From positions 124,001 through 188,000 of the forward strand of contig NW_023501077.1 of the NCBI RefSeq assembly GCF_014066305.1: DNA of 64,000 nt. Reading direction: 5' to 3'. How positions within the stretch are numbered: position 1 is the first letter of the stretch; the number at the start of each line of letters is the position of its first letter. The notes beneath the pieces were generated by a model that was not told where the DNA came from, did no database searches, and saw only the letters and a list, made by a program, of their open reading frames with translations. The position numbers were made by a program, and so were the translations under genes. The stretch comes from Letharia columbiana (lineage: Eukaryota > Ascomycota > Lecanoromycetes > Lecanorales > Parmeliaceae). Of the stretch, positions 1 through 13,284 are shown one piece after another.

Positions 1-2666
1 ATCGTCTGGATAGACATAGTTACCTTGATAGTCTTGCGCATGTGGATCTGCACGTCTTGCTATCAGTTGACCTGGAGTGCGTTTCGAATGCTGGTAATCA
101 TTGAGCCGATACTTCTTCGAGCAAAGTCGATGCTCCTTTTCCTGTAAGAGGCTGTTGATGAGCTCCATGGCATCAAAAGACACCTTCTCTTTTCTATCCA
201 CCTCTCGCTCGTCAGGAAATATTAATGTTTTCGCGTTGTCCTGCAGCAGTCAGTACCATTCTTCGCAAAGTAGGTCACTATCCGTACTAATATCTTGGCC
301 TTGGTGTCTTCTCTTTTTTCGCAGACAAAAGGTGTGAAGCCGTACAGACACTTTTGCTGGTTTCAGCGCGAACTTTACCCATGACCTCCGATATCTGACT
401 AACCTCGTAAAGTATGATACCAATGCTCCACCAATCACAACGCCCATCATATGGGTCGCCACGGATTACCTCCGGGGCCATGTACTGACTCGTCCCAACT
501 ACGCTTCCGGCCAATCTCCGCTTGCCATGGCGATTCCTCCACTGCAGTATTGATTCGTGCTCGCTTGGGCCATCGACCTGTGGCTTTTCGTGCCGTGCTC
601 CCCGGCCCGTGAGAATATCAGCCAAATTGGTCTTGACTTCTTTCAGAGCATCTTCTTCTTTGTCTTGAGAGTCACCCTTGACCTCGATGCCTAGTTTCTC
701 CATCAAGGATTGTCGATGATTCTTGAAGTAACGTTGGTCGTGTGCCCAATGACCGTCGAACGCAAGGCCAAAATCCGATATTTTTAGGTGACCAGATGCG
801 GATATCAAGAAGTTGTCCGGTTTGACATCTCGATGAATCCATCGGAGTCGGTGAGCTTCTTCAACGCAGAGAATCATTTCTGCTATGTACCATCTTGCGT
901 GCCTTTCTTTCAAGATATCCTTGCGAAACAGTAGGCCCAAGAAGTCACCCCCGACCATGTATTCCATTACCAAGTAGAGGTTGGTGCTGTCTTGGAAGCT
1001 GGAAACGAGGGGCACAACCCATCTAGACTTCTCAGAAGCAACAAGGAAATCCCGCTCGGCACGCAAATGACCCTCTTGACAGTTCCGGAGCATATCAGAT
1101 TTACGAATAACCTTCATTGCGTAAACTTCTTTTCGCGGCGTCCTGGAACCCCATCGATGAGAACTTCTCGGACCGTCTAGAGTGGATTTCAAGGCTTCTA
1201 TGGCAGTGGCCCTTAAGTTATTCAATTCTTCGCGTGGCGATTGTCTCCAATTGGTCATAGCTGGCACCGGTTGAGGGGCCGAAACTGTGTCAATTTTCTC
1301 ACGCACAAGTCTAACAACCCCAAAACTGCCTTTCCCAAGGATTCTGACCACTTCGTAGCCGGCAACAGCAACGCCCGAACCCGAGCCTTTGCTTACCTCA
1401 TTGGTTTTGCTTTTCAATACACGAGTCTGCCGAAGATGCTCACTCTCATGGGCTGCCCATGCGGAACGCTCTTGTTGGCGTTGCTCTTCGGACACTGACT
1501 GAGATTCTAGACGAAATTCGAGATCATTTCGTCTCATCGAGCGCGGACTCGTATGACCTGCTAACAATGAATTGAAATGAGTCTCGAAGAAGATCTTGGC
1601 ATTCGCTGTTGTCTCTACGGTGACCACAGTGGGATTAATGACTGGCGGTGCTTCTTGAATTGGGGTCAGTGGCTTTTCATGTGCGATTTTCTCTGCAGTG
1701 GCGAGATTTGCTGTATCACTAGGTCCTTCGTTGCCGTCCGGAGCTTTGGTAGAACGCAAAGAGGCGACGTTTGACTCAAGGGAGGTCTTGCCGGTAGATG
1801 GATCACCTACGGATACACTGCCACTATAGTTGTAACTCGAAGGCGCAGTGCTCACCTGAGGGCTAAGCTCCTGGTCACTTTGAGCACCAGGTTCTTGAGG
1901 AAGGTCTTCATGCATTGAGAGGAGGCTTGGCCTCGTGCGAAGGTTCGGGCGGTGGATTATTGTAGGGTTTCCAAAAGTGGCAGACAGCTTATGAGAGAGC
2001 TGGTGAGCAAAGCCTGAATTAGATTTACTTTTCCGGAGCCCTGGCTCTTTACGCTTGATGTGGGTGTCATCCGGGACCAGATAAGACTGAGCCGGCTTGT
2101 TCGATGCCCAAGGTTCGTCAGCAACACTCGCTTGGGCTATTTCAGTCTCAATCAAGGGCAAGAGCCGAGTCTGTGACTGGTCTGGCAGCATAGGAGCAGG
2201 AATTCTCTTGCCAGAAGGTGACTCCGACAGGCCAAGAGGACTAAGGTTTTGGCTACGAGCTGCCGTCGAGGTCGAGGAAGTTGCAGCATTCTTGACGATA
2301 GTCAGGGCAACCTCTCGCTCACTTGGGTGAAGTGACGAGTGCTTGGTATTCCGCATGTCTGACCGCGTTTAGTGGGTATCTTAGAAGCTCAACCAGAGAA
2401 GAGCACATACCACTGCTCCTCTGTAAGCCTACGATGGAAAGGAACCTCGAGCCATGGCGTCGCATCCTCTCTGCCATTCCCGATCGCTCGTCGCCGTCTT
2501 CCATGCTACATCCATCCAAAGATGTCTCGTTGATAGCGAATCGATCGGCAGCGCCGTCGTGTTTATCGAGCATCGACTGATCGACAACAAGAACCTTTTT
2601 GGGCTGACTGGAAGCAATAAGGCTTCTGGAGCTCCAGTGCCATTTTCTTTTGGTATCCCCTTTCAT
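1..2666 (-). CDS. NDR/LATS-type AGC serine/threonine protein kinase, 3' end outside window
   Basis: Four exons are visible on the minus strand: 2666-2411, 2358-404, 350-288 and 240 to the window edge. The introns are 52, 53 and 47 nt with GT/AG ends. About 838 residues are present. The first about 420 residues are low-complexity and Ser/Thr-rich. The kinase domain follows: glycine loop GKGSFG near residue 423, the AMK lysine, [10 protein letters not shown] near 594, DFG near 615 and GTSQYMAPE. Between DFG and APE lies the long charged insert typical of NDR kinases ([11 protein letters not shown] onward), and after the domain comes the [11 protein letters not shown] block. These two features identify the NDR family, whose members control polarity, septation and morphogenesis with Mob co-activators. 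DFGLA and the [10 protein letters not shown] loop look unlike the usual COT1 or DBF2 sequences, so I read it as a third, divergent NDR kinase (inference). The C-terminal hydrophobic motif lies outside the window. The start at 2666 was chosen because a phase-1 intron joins it in frame to the large exon. Confidence 0.88.
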
Positions 2667-3034
2667 GCCGGCGTTCTTTATTGATTACTTTGACGTCGAG
2701 TTGTGAGAACTCAGCATAACAATGCACTTGAAAGAGAATGTTCGGAAGCTATGAAATGCTGACTAGAGGCTGTGGGAAAAGTTATGTGGACTATGATTGT
2801 TATCAGGACGCTTGAATACGAGTGGGAAGGATCGGGCGACAGAGGCATTCAAAAAGAAGAAAGTGCAACACGACGCTGAATTGGACCTGATCAACTCTGC
2901 AGAGAAGGAGCGAACACATTTACAATTTGTCAAAGCAATTCAGATCTCCTCGACTTTACATCAACTGAGGACATCCACGGGAAATCAGACCGAATTGAAT
3001 TCTGTACAAATATGGATTGAGAAATCTCATAACT
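2667..3034. other. intergenic spacer between kinase 5' end and sirtuin 3' end
   Basis: Both neighbouring genes are on the minus strand, so these 368 bases hold the sirtuin terminator and the kinase promoter. Short overlapping ORFs are present but show no conserved protein. No repeat or RNA gene is visible. Confidence 0.6.
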
Positions 3035-4351
3035 CTATAGGGGAGGTTTCTCAAGCCCATTGGGAGCGGTGGTCGACGAAACATCCCGCTTGGCCGCGCT
3101 GGAGAATTGTGAACTTTCCTCTGAGGTCTGTCGCTTGCCAGTCGCTGTTAGCGCTTCGGCCTCTGAGTTGTCTCTCGTGATAGGCTTTTCAAGAAGGGGG
3201 AAAGCCTCATTTGACGGCTTGCTTTCCTCTTCGATTAGCGCTAATTGTTGTCGGAGTCGTGCTGTATGATCGTCGGAGATCTTCAAAGATTGGTCAACCT
3301 CTCGCGTTAGATTAGTGATTTGATCGTCGAGCAATTCATCATTATCCCGTTGTGCTACTCTGTGATCCCCACCAGTGGTTGGCTTCTCCTGATTCGTGCC
3401 CTCCCAGAGCGCCTCGAGATCCTTCTCCCAGCCTAAGGCTGCTGCAAGTCTCCGCACTCCAGCGTCACAATCGCCAAGGAGAAGGACATCGTCTGGCCGA
3501 GAGCCTAGCCCACCAACGCGCTCGAGATTGATGAGGACTCTTGGCACACCTTCCGAACAAAAGCCTGGCAAGCTAGCAAAAGGCAGCACTGTCAAACTAG
3601 TCCCAATGACAATGCACAGATCAGCACAGCTGGGAAGCGACCGGTTCCGATGGAATTCTTCTGGCAACTGCTCACCGAAAAATACGATATCGGGCTTGAC
3701 CAGACCATTACACTGAGGTGTAAGACAATGAGGAATATCACGTTTGCTCACTGCCTGCCTCATGATATCGTCTGAGAAGGACGATTTGCATTCTATGCAG
3801 TGGTTATGAGCGAAGCTGCCATGAGCTTCTACGATTTTGTCTTCTGGCACACCGGCTTCCCGGTCAAGGCAGTCGATATTCTGGGTGAACAGTTTCAGCA
3901 AGAGGCCTTTATCCGAAAGCAACCGGACAAAGGAATGTGAGACGGTTGGCCTGTATTTGCCGGGATACATTTCGTGGGCGAGCGTGTAAAAGGGTAGTGG
4001 GTTGTTTCTGAAAAATGATATGTCAAAGACAGCCTCCGGATAGGGCAAATCGAGTCGCGCGAGATTGGCGTAGAGGCCGGTATCTGGGGATCGAAAATCT
4101 GGGATACCGGCAGATGTGCTGATGCCAGCCCCAGCCTGTCAAATCGACGTGACATTTTGTTAGACCCGAATTCAACAGCTCTATATCCCCTTCACTCTTG
4201 TCAAGAAAATCCCTCCCCGAAAACTCACCATGACCACTATCTTCTTGGCATGTCCTTCTCTGATGTACGTGGCAACCGAGTCCACCGACCTCTCTTTGAG
4301 AGTTTGGGGTGGCGTGCTGTCATTAATGGGGGAAGACTGCTCTTGTCCCAT
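3035..4351 (-). CDS. hst2: Hst2-like class I sirtuin, NAD-dependent protein deacetylase
   Basis: Two exons, 4351-4229 (41 codons) and 4135-3035, are separated by a 93-nt intron with a GTGAGT donor and a CAG acceptor. The predicted protein is 407 aa. The splice rebuilds the NAD-binding signature MAGAGISTSAGIPDFRSP starting at residue 41. It is followed by TQNID (125-129), the catalytic His146 in EAHGSF, and a zinc site made by Cys154, Cys157, Cys178 and Cys183. The KPDIVFFGE and GTSLTVLPF blocks complete a full sirtuin core. A charged C-terminal tail of about 120 residues follows, as in Hst2 proteins. Family knowledge: Hst2 deacetylates histone H4 K16 and other substrates and shuttles between cytoplasm and nucleus. 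The gene is divergent from COG4 over a 748-bp shared promoter that carries a MITE. All catalytic residues are present, so it should be active. Confidence 0.92.
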
Positions 4352-5099
4352 CCCGAATGGACGTTGTCGGCCTTGGCCAGGCTTTGAATGCCTTTCTCTT
4401 CTCCGACGACCTATATTTGCGGTGCAGTAAAAGGCAGATATATGATAAATTTGTTTTAACCGTCGATACTTCTACTAATTGATGACCCGGCTAGTGGTGG
4501 AGTATTTCAAGTTGCATTGTATCTTAGAGTACTCAGTGTTCCGAATCAATGCGGAAGACGTCATTTTGCCTAGCACTTTGATTTCATTACGCGTCGCTAA
4601 TACGAGTATTCTAGAGTACGGAGGTCTGCACCAAAAGTTCTGCACCCGCGCTAGTGATAGCTCTAACCCTAACTTCGGAAGGCGACCCTGCAGTGGGAAC
4701 CCTAGAACTAGCTTTTCGGGAGCGCATACGTTGAACATTTAGGGATCTTTGTAGGCTCTATGGGGTCCTTGAGCCCCAGAGTAGGCTGAGGTCAGGTGCA
4801 ATTCCGACACAATTCTAAGGGCATTGTCCAGGCAACCCTTGAGGTGGGGCGATATCCGACATCTGGGCCCTTTGCTTGGCAGGTGGCAGGGTGGAGGACT
4901 TTTGGTGCAGACCTCCGTAGGGCTGATCGTACTGTAATTTTGATTTCCTACGGAGAAGCTTCTTCTGCATACCTTACTATTTCTGCTAGTATATCACAAT
5001 AGTCCTACGAACAGTTCATCCAACGAAGGATGGTATTCATAACCGCAAATCTTTTCCTCTTAGGAGAGACCGAAGGTTGTGCGTCTCGCTGTTGCTAAG
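4352..5099. promoter_or_regulatory. shared divergent promoter region of hst2-like and COG4 genes
   Basis: These 748 bases separate two divergently transcribed genes, so both promoters and 5' UTRs must lie here. About 300 bases of it are the MITE at 4619-4917. Overlapping 87-codon ORFs on both strands near 4475-4742 look like chance products of the MITE arm and have no recognisable protein. No specific binding sites were identified. Confidence 0.6.
4619..4917. mobile_element. MITE with perfect 20-bp TIRs and TA target duplication
   Basis: The left end reads CGGAGGTCTGCACCAAAAGT and the right end is its exact reverse complement. A TA dinucleotide flanks both sides (4617-4618 and 4918-4919), as expected for Tc1/mariner-superfamily mobilisation. 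The 299-bp interior has no coding potential. Base composition is normal, so unlike the large repeats it has not been visibly RIP-mutated, consistent with being shorter than the RIP length threshold. Confidence 0.8.
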
Positions 5100-7621
5100 A
5101 TGCGGAACACGAACGGGCTTTCTAGACATCGTCTCCCAGGTCAATTGCAAGATGATCATGACAAGGATGTCATATCATCAAGCGTAGATGTTTATCAAGG
5201 GAAGTCGATCGCTGAGATTAGGGAAAGCCTTTCTCATCTGAGCGAGCAGGAGGCTTCCGTGACAGCTCGTCTCAATAATCTCATAACTTTCCAAAAAGAT
5301 CTCTCACGCGAACTTGGTCGCTTGGACCTTCTGCGTGCCCAGATTGGATCTCAGGCAGTGGCGACGAGATCAATCAGTAACGGCATTTTGTCCGGTGCTG
5401 CCTCTACTGCGACGCGTATTTCCGGTGCCGTAAAGCGACTCGACCTTGAGCAAGCCCGGGTGCGGAGTACTCTGAATGTTGTAGAACAAGTCGCTGAGCT
5501 CAAGGCATGTGTCTTGGGGGTGACTGGGTCCATGGGAGCTCCTCAAGATTGGGAAACAGCTGCTGGGTATCTCAATCGTGCCTCCAAGATTCCAAAAGAG
5601 ATTGTGAACGGGTCTTTCGCCGAAGAGATCGTGCCCACTGCCGAAGTCCCGGACCCACCCAATGTGACCTTGGACCATGCTGCAGAATCACTGCGTGGCC
5701 TTTTCCTCCGCGAGTTTGAGAAAGCCGCGCAAGAAGGCAACGGGGCCAAAGTCACTCGCTTCTTTAAGTTGTTCCCTCTCATCGGAAAACCCGAGGTTGG
5801 CCTTGATGTCTATGGTCGTTATGTCTGTCAAGGAGTTGCATCCCGTGCACGTGCCAATCTGAACGCCGGCACGGAAGGAAATCAGCGACGGGAAGGCTTC
5901 TTCTATGCCAATGTCTTGACAAAATTGTTTGAGCATATTGCACAGATCGTGGAGCACCATGGGGGACTCGTGGAGCGCCACTATGGTGCCGGACGAATGG
6001 TGAAGGTCATCGAGCGCTTACAGCTGGAGGCCGATGTCCAAGGTGGCATTGTTCTAGATACTTGGAGCGATGAACGAAATGTGGACCGCAAGCTCACCGA
6101 CATCAGATCTTACGCATTTACGTTTCTGGTGCAAAGCTTTCTCCCGGCGCAGCCAGCGAGAAGTGGCACCCCTCGTGCTGGGTCTCCTGCCATCAGAGGC
6201 TCAGTGGCAGAGTCACAGGCCCGTGAAGACGAAGGGGTGGATATGAAGGAGGTTGATGGCGTCCTAAGCGAAATCGCCATAATGCTAGGGCGATGGTCAC
6301 TTTACTCTAGTTTCGTAGCCGCTAAGTGCAAGGTAGACAGATGATGTTTCACGGAGACCGAAACAGGCACTGACGTGAACAGGAATCTTCCTCAGAACCT
6401 GAGGGTGTTAATCAGGATTTGTTGGTGCCACCATTACTAGCCAATTCGAGCTTGAACAGAAAGGTCGCCGATAGACTAGCTACGCCTTTTAATGTCATGA
6501 CAACTTTCTTCTTCCGGAGATCAGTTGAGAAAGCATTCCAATTAGATGAGCAGCCGTCAGATCTCTCTCTAAATTTCAAGCAATCTCTACCCTCCAATCC
6601 ACCTTACATCACTTCAGCTGTCGATGATGTGATGTACATTGTCAACCAAGTCGTTGAGAGGTCTCTTGCAACATCCCAAAAAGACGTGATATCGAGCGTC
6701 ATCCCTACTCTAGCGAGAGTGCTTGGCTCCGACTTCATTGGTATGATTCAAAGAAAGATGCGAGACGAGAGTTACCCAAAAATCACGGTCCAAGGTGCCC
6801 CACCTGGGGAGCAAACGATCATATCGTTTTTAGTCCTCATCAACAACCTGGATGTTGCTACAGACTATGTGAAGCGAATAGTCCAATCTCGTGTTGAGAC
6901 AGTACCCGCTGCAGCCTCGGCAAACGGTGGCGGAAGTGTCTCATCCAGATCGCTGACGGCTCTATTTCCTCTGGATCATGATGCTATGATGGTAGGCAAT
7001 GCGCTGAAATCCTTGCAGAATAGCTTTGAAGGCAAGACGTCAGAGCTGATCAGCGACGGAATATTTGTGGTTTTCAAGAATGTAATGAAGCCCCGTCTTC
7101 GCCCGATTCTCGCTGATGCGTTCCGCGATGTTGACTACCGAATAAGCCAGGAGGAGCTCGAGGAGATGCATCGAGATGCAGAGATCGATGATGGAAACGG
7201 AAGTCCGTCCGACAACGTAGTACAACACCACTTTCAAAGGGGCTGGGAGATCTTGACAAAGCCTGTGATGAGATTACTTACGGAACGAAATTACGAAAGG
7301 CTTCTGGCAACGGTCATCTCATATCTTGGTGAAGTGCTGGAGAAGCGAATCTGGAGCTACTATGGACGTCTCGATGATCTTGGAGCGGTACGACTAGAGC
7401 GAGACATTGCAAGTATCGTCAGTATAGTTGTCAGTGGTGGTCGATATGGATTACGGGACGCCTTTGCAAGGTGTACACAGATCTGCCTTGTTATGAACAT
7501 GGAGAACGATGAGTGGGAGGAGCTGCAAGCTGTATCCACGGCAGGCGCAGAAGAGGAGGGCGTCGAGTGGAAGATCGACAAGGAAGAGCGTACGCGTGCT
7601 CGTGCAATGGTGAGGAGATGA
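5100..7621 (+). CDS. cog4: Conserved oligomeric Golgi complex subunit 4
   Basis: Two exons, 5100-6332 and 6383-7621, are joined in phase 0 across a 50-nt intron (GTAGAC donor, ACAG acceptor), giving 823 aa. The N-terminal third is helical and coiled-coil (heptad-like stretch around residues 35-150), as in COG subunits. The block KVTRFFKLFPLIG and the following region match the COG4 family, and the C-terminal half (LARVLGSDFIGMIQRKMRDE, GEVLEKRIW) matches the conserved COG4 C-domain. Family knowledge: COG4 is a lobe A subunit of the COG tether, which captures vesicles for retrograde transport within the Golgi, partly by binding SNAREs such as Sed5 and the SM protein Sly1. The ATG at 5100 was chosen over an upstream GTG in the same frame. 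Length is normal for fungal COG4 and no damage is seen, although RIP-degraded DNA begins about 120 bases after the stop codon. Confidence 0.93.
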
Positions 7622-8107
7622 ATGCAGTTGGCGAATAATCTACCAAGCGTAGAAGGAAATGATCCATGGGGTCTAATTGCAAGATTTCTGGCACTCTGCA
7701 TTATCAAGATGCCCTGATTTTGCAGTCTCTAAAATGAAATTTGTATACTAATTAGAAAGCTTGCTTTCTTAATGCTCAAGATTAAAATTATAAAATATTC
7801 AATAATTATAAATTTAAGGTTAATTAATTAGATCTTGAAAATTTAAAATTTTAACGTTATAATTTATCTTATTTCTCTAGTATTAAGTTAAATATAAGTA
7901 TATATAAATATATTCTAGAGAGAGTTTAAAAAAAAAAAAAAATCTTTAAACTTATCTCTATTAATTTCTTTTATTATAAATAAATTTATAATTTATAATT
8001 TAAATTCGTAATCTATTTATAGTTATATATATATTATAAATAAAATATTATAGTAATCTATTATAGTAAAAAAGATAATTAAACTTATTAAAATAAATTT
8101 ATATTAT
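7622..8107. other. 3' flank of COG4 passing into AT-rich RIP block
   Basis: Normal composition ends near 7740. From there the sequence is almost all A, T and TpA with a poly-A run near 7929. No gene, LTR end or inverted repeat was found. It has no recognisable counterpart in the full-length Gypsy copy, so the homology boundary at about 8108 marks the truncated 5' end of the neighbouring element. Confidence 0.6.
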
Positions 8108-11100
8108 TAAAAGTTATTAGAGTTTAATAATATTTTTTCTAATAAAAAGATAAAAGTCTTATCTACGCTTAAGTAGAAGAATTATATTATTAAGATCGAG
8201 AGCGATAAGAAATTACTATATAGCTTTTTATATAATCTATCTTAAATAGAATTAATAAAGCTACGATATTATCTAAAGAACTTTCTTTAGAAAAATTAGA
8301 TTTATTATTTAACTTTCTTAATTAAAATATTAATTTTTTTTATTTCTAAAAAGAATAAAAGACTTTATCTTTATATTAATTATCGAGATCTAAATATAAT
8401 AATTATTAAAAATCGATACTCGCTATCTCTAATTATTAAGACTCTAAATTATTTATATAACGTTAAAGTCTTTACGAAGCTAAATCTTAAGAATATCTAT
8501 TATTAAATTTAAATTAAAGAAGATAATAAGTGAAAAATAGCGTTTTATAATCGCTATAGCTACTTTAAATATTTAATTATACCTTTTAAACTCGCTAATA
8601 TATTAATAACTTTTTAAATATATATTAATAGAGCTCTTATAGATCTAGTAAATATAACGTATATAATATATTTAGATAATATTCTAATTTATAATATTAA
8701 TTTAGCGAAGTATTAACGATATATTAAATAAGTACTTAAGCGTTTATATTAGTTTTAACTATACGCTAATTTAAAAAAGTATTAATTCTATATTAAGCGG
8801 GTTAAGTTTCTAAAGTTTATTATATTTATCGAAAATATTATAATAAATTAAAAATATATCGCTATTATTAAGAAGTAGTTAAAATTAAAAAGTTATTAAA
8901 ATATATAAGTCTTTTTAGACTTTATTAATTTCTATTAGCGATTTATCTATAGCTATTTTAATATAATAATATTACTTACTAACTTACTTAAAGAAAATAA
9001 GAATAATAAGAAATCTAGATTATTAGAGTAAATAGATAACGCGGAGTTAACGTTTTAATAGCTTTAAAATACTTTTATAATTACGCTATTTCTATATTAC
9101 TACGATTTAAATTTAAAGCTATATCTTAAAATTAACGCTTTTAACTTCGATATAAGAATTATATTTTTATAATTAAATAAAAATAACTACTAGTAACTAA
9201 TAGTATTCTAATCTAGAAAAATAATTTCTATAAAGTAAAACTATAAGATCTATAATTAAGAGTTACTCGCTATTATAGTATTTATAAAATAATAATATTA
9301 CTATCTAAAAGATAATATATTTTATATTAAGATTTTAACGAATTATAATAATTTTAAAGGCTTTATAAAGTAGAAGAAATTAAATTCTAGATAAACTCGT
9401 TAAGCGCTAAAATTAGCTATTTATAACTTTAAGATTTTTTATTAAATAGATAAATTAAATTCTATTAACTTATTATCGCGGCGCTTTAATTATAAAAAAA
9501 TTTCGTTATTAAATATTAAACTTTTATTAATATTATAAAATAAATTTATACTTTAAACTAGCGGCGAGTAATTATAAAGAAATAAAAAGATTATAATAGC
9601 GATAGCGCTTATATTTCGTATTATTAATATTTAAATAATTATTTCTAAAAGAGAGTTTAAGATTATATAAGAGATTACTTATAACGTATTCTAAAGACTA
9701 ATAAAAATATTAATTTAAGATTTATAAATTTATAATAATTAAGTAAACTCTTTTCGAATTAATATTAATAAATTAATAATTAAGCGTTATATATATAGTT
9801 AAATATAAATCTTAAATTTTAAAAAACTATTAAAATATAATAATCGCCTTTATATTTCTAGAAATAAGATTTTAAAAAAAAAGCTTATTAATAAATATTA
9901 TAATAATTTATTATTAGAATACTTTAATACTACGAAGACGTATAAACTACTTACTCGTAAATATTATTAAAATAAAAGTCTAAAGTAAATTATCGACTAT
10001 ATTAAGATATATAATATTTATTAATAAATTAAAGCTTCGCGATATCGTCTATATAGCGAATTAAGCTCGCTTCTTATCGCTATTAAGCTATAAAAGAAAA
10101 TTTCTATAAACTTTATTATCGGCTTATTAGCGAATAAGTATAAGAATATTATCTATAATACTATTCTAGTTATAATAGATTAATTTATAAAAATAATAAG
10201 ATATATTTCTATATCTATTATAATCGATATCGCTTAGCTAGCGAAAGTATTTTATTTTAAAATAATATATCGCTATAATATATTAAATAATATTATTAAT
10301 AATAAAGGCTCTATATTTATTAATAGCTTCTAATTCGCTATTTACTTTTATTTTAAAATTAAATAATATTTAAATATTATCTTTTACTTATAAATCGATA
10401 GATAAATTAAGCGATAAAATTAAATACTAAAATACTTCTTATATATATTCGCTAACGATAAGTAAAATATTTAGATAAAATAATTATTAATAATAGAGTT
10501 CGCTTATATAAATAGTTAATATTCCTTTATTAAAATAATATTATTCTTTCTAATATATAAATATTATTCTAAAATTCGTTAAGAGATTAAGAATAACTTT
10601 ATTAAGAAGAAGATATTCGCTATAAATAATAGAATAAAGAAGTTATAAATATTAAGAAATAAGATAATAGAGTATTTTTATAGCGCGGTTATAGTTTAAT
10701 TTAAGTATTATAATAAAATATATTAATTTTAAAACTATAAAATAGATAATTTAATAATATTAGCGATTAAGAATTTAAAGTAGAAACGCTTAAGTAAGAA
10801 GTTATCTTATAAATTTATAAAATTATTTTAAATTATAAATAAGATAGAGATATAGATATATTATCTACTTCTATTCTCGATATATAAAATCTATAATATC
10901 TTTTATATATTATTATTTAAGTCTTATTATTTTCGCGATTATAATAATATAGCGAAAGCCTTTATATAAGTCTTTAATCTTATTAATAATAATAAGCTTT
11001 AAAAGATTAAAGAAATTATTAATAAGATTAAATATAAAAAAGATATTTAATATAAAGTTAAATAGACTAATTAAAATAAAGAGTATAATTAATAATTATT

Positions 11101-13268
11101 AAATAACGAACTTATTAATATTAATAAGCTAATTTAAATTTATAAGTAGATAAATAGTAAGCGAAAGTATTAAGTAATAAATAATAAGTCTCTTATTATT
11201 AAAGAGTTTAATTAATTATATAAATTAATAGCGAGTAAGTAAAGGCGATAAAATAAGATATAATTATTAATTAGATTAGATATATTTCTAGATAATATTT
11301 ATACTATACGCGTACTTCTCTATACTTACTATTATTAAAATATAAATTAATAAAATAATTATATTATTTAATTATCTATTAAACTCTATTATAAAGAAGA
11401 TTTATTATATTAGAGTATATACTATTAATATAGATATATTTTTACTTAGAGTAATTATTAAAGAACTATTTAAAAACTTTACGCTAGCGCTATTATTAAA
11501 AAAAGATTATTATTTAAATATTCTCCGCTATTTTAACGTTAAAAACCGAATTAAATTTATTAATTTAGTTTTTTAATAAAAAGATAATTAAAGTATAATC
11601 TTCGAGTTAATATTTATTAATATTTATTATATATCGATAAAGGCTCTTAAGCTTCTTCTTTAATAACTTATTTATTTTTTTTAATTTTTTTATATATTTA
11701 TATATCGCTATAAGCTAGTCTTAAAGATTTATAATTATAATAAAAACGATTAAAATTATTATTATTATATATTTCTATAACTTATATTATTAAGTAATCT
11801 TTTTATCGAGCTTAGTTTATTAATAAGATAGCTTTTAAAATTATTTAACGCGGCGATAATATTATATTAATTTTCTTATTTATATTTAAAGATATAAGAG
11901 AATTTTAATATAGTAATTAATATCGCGCTTTTTAATCTTATAATTATTATAAAGAAAAGACTTATTTTAAATATATAAATTATTATCTTAATAAAAGTAA
12001 GTTCTATATAATAAATTAGATATTAGAACTTATTAGTAATTATATATATAAAGCGATAGTAGCGGGAATAGTTAAGGGTTAGTAGTTACGTCTATAAAAC
12101 GATTATATACTTATTATTAAAGTTATTATTATTATTAAAAAAGAGTATTATAAAATTATTAATCTAGATATTAACGCGATTAATAATAATAAGATATTTA
12201 TAATAAAGAGAAGTAGATTATTAATATAATAAGATATATTATATTTATATTAGTATTAATATTAATATTATAGCGCTAGAATAAATACTTATAAGAGAGA
12301 TATTAGAAGTTATAAAGAATAAAAATAAATAATTTAAAAGAGATTTTTATATTCTTTATTATAGCGCTAATACTAGCGGGTAATATTTAGTAATATAAAT
12401 AATAGCGATACGATAATATTTTGCTATTATCTATAAGATCGCGTCGTCTAACTATCGTTATTATTTCTATTATTATTAATTAATAATCGAAGGCGTTATC
12501 GCGGACGCGTCGCTCTATCGATTACTTTCTTCGAATTTCTATAAATAAAGATTATTACTATATTACTTCGTTATAAATATAATATATTATAAAAATAACG
12601 TTATCTATAGAAAAACTCTTCTCCCTTCTTTTACTTATTAGATTTTTAAGATTTTATTATAAATTTCTAAATCTAATATTATTCGCTATAAAGGCTATTA
12701 ACTAGCGCTATAGAAATATTAATATTAAGCGTATTAACTTATTATAAATTATTATTAATTAATATTATAAAAGCGATATTATTTTTAAAGATAGTATTAA
12801 TATTATTATATAATATATTAATAACGCGTCTATAACGCGTAAGAATTAATTCTATCGCGTTATTAAAATAATATTATAATCTTAATAAATTAACTCTTTT
12901 CTCTTATTTCCTTATTAGAATTTAAAGGTTTTTTAATAAATATTCTATTTTTACTTAGGCGTCTAGAAATTAAGATCTAGAAGAAAAGATAATTATTAGA
13001 TTTAATATATTATAAATCTTAACGCTACTTATATTAAAACGCTAATATTATATATTCTACGTTAAAGTCTCTTTTAGAATCTAATTTTAATAATATATTC
13101 TATATATCTAGAGGCTTAGCGAATATAGATCTACTTTATATATCTCGAAGTTTTAATATTTCTTAGAGATTAGTTCTACTATTAAATATACTATTAAATT
13201 CTATAATAATACTACGTCTTTTATAGCCTATATCCGCTAGCTAATCGTTAGTAAACTACGCTCTTATA
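8108..13268 (+). mobile_element. 5'-truncated Ty3/Gypsy chromovirus, copy 1 (RIP-degraded)
   Basis: This is colinear with bases about 45315-50472 of the full-length copy. It lacks the 5' LTR, gag and protease. Reading through RIP stop codons, the plus strand shows reverse transcriptase (block VDYRDLN near 8380; YLDDILIY at about 8667), RNase H with a D-A-S-type motif (about 9050-9450), an integrase catalytic core (about 10090-10560) and a chromodomain-like segment (about 11010-11160). About 1.8 kb without recognisable coding follows before the 3' LTR at 12994-13268. The order RT-RNase H-integrase-chromodomain places it among Gypsy chromoviruses. Stop codons fall mostly at former Gln, Trp and Arg codons, as RIP produces. 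It cannot be active. Confidence 0.88.
12994..13268 (+). repeat. 3' LTR of Gypsy chromovirus copy 1
   Basis: It is exactly 275 bp, the same length as both LTRs of the full-length copy (43350-43624 and 50198-50472). Most differences are C-to-T or G-to-A. The ancestral TG start appears as TA here, and the ending reads CTTATA, where CA would be expected before RIP. Confidence 0.85.
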
Positions 13269-13284
13269 ATATATATTATTAATA

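Noticed and set aside
4475..4742. Two 87-codon ORFs on opposite strands in the hst2/cog4 spacer
   Set aside because: They mirror each other over one stretch and run into the MITE arm; no conserved sequence.
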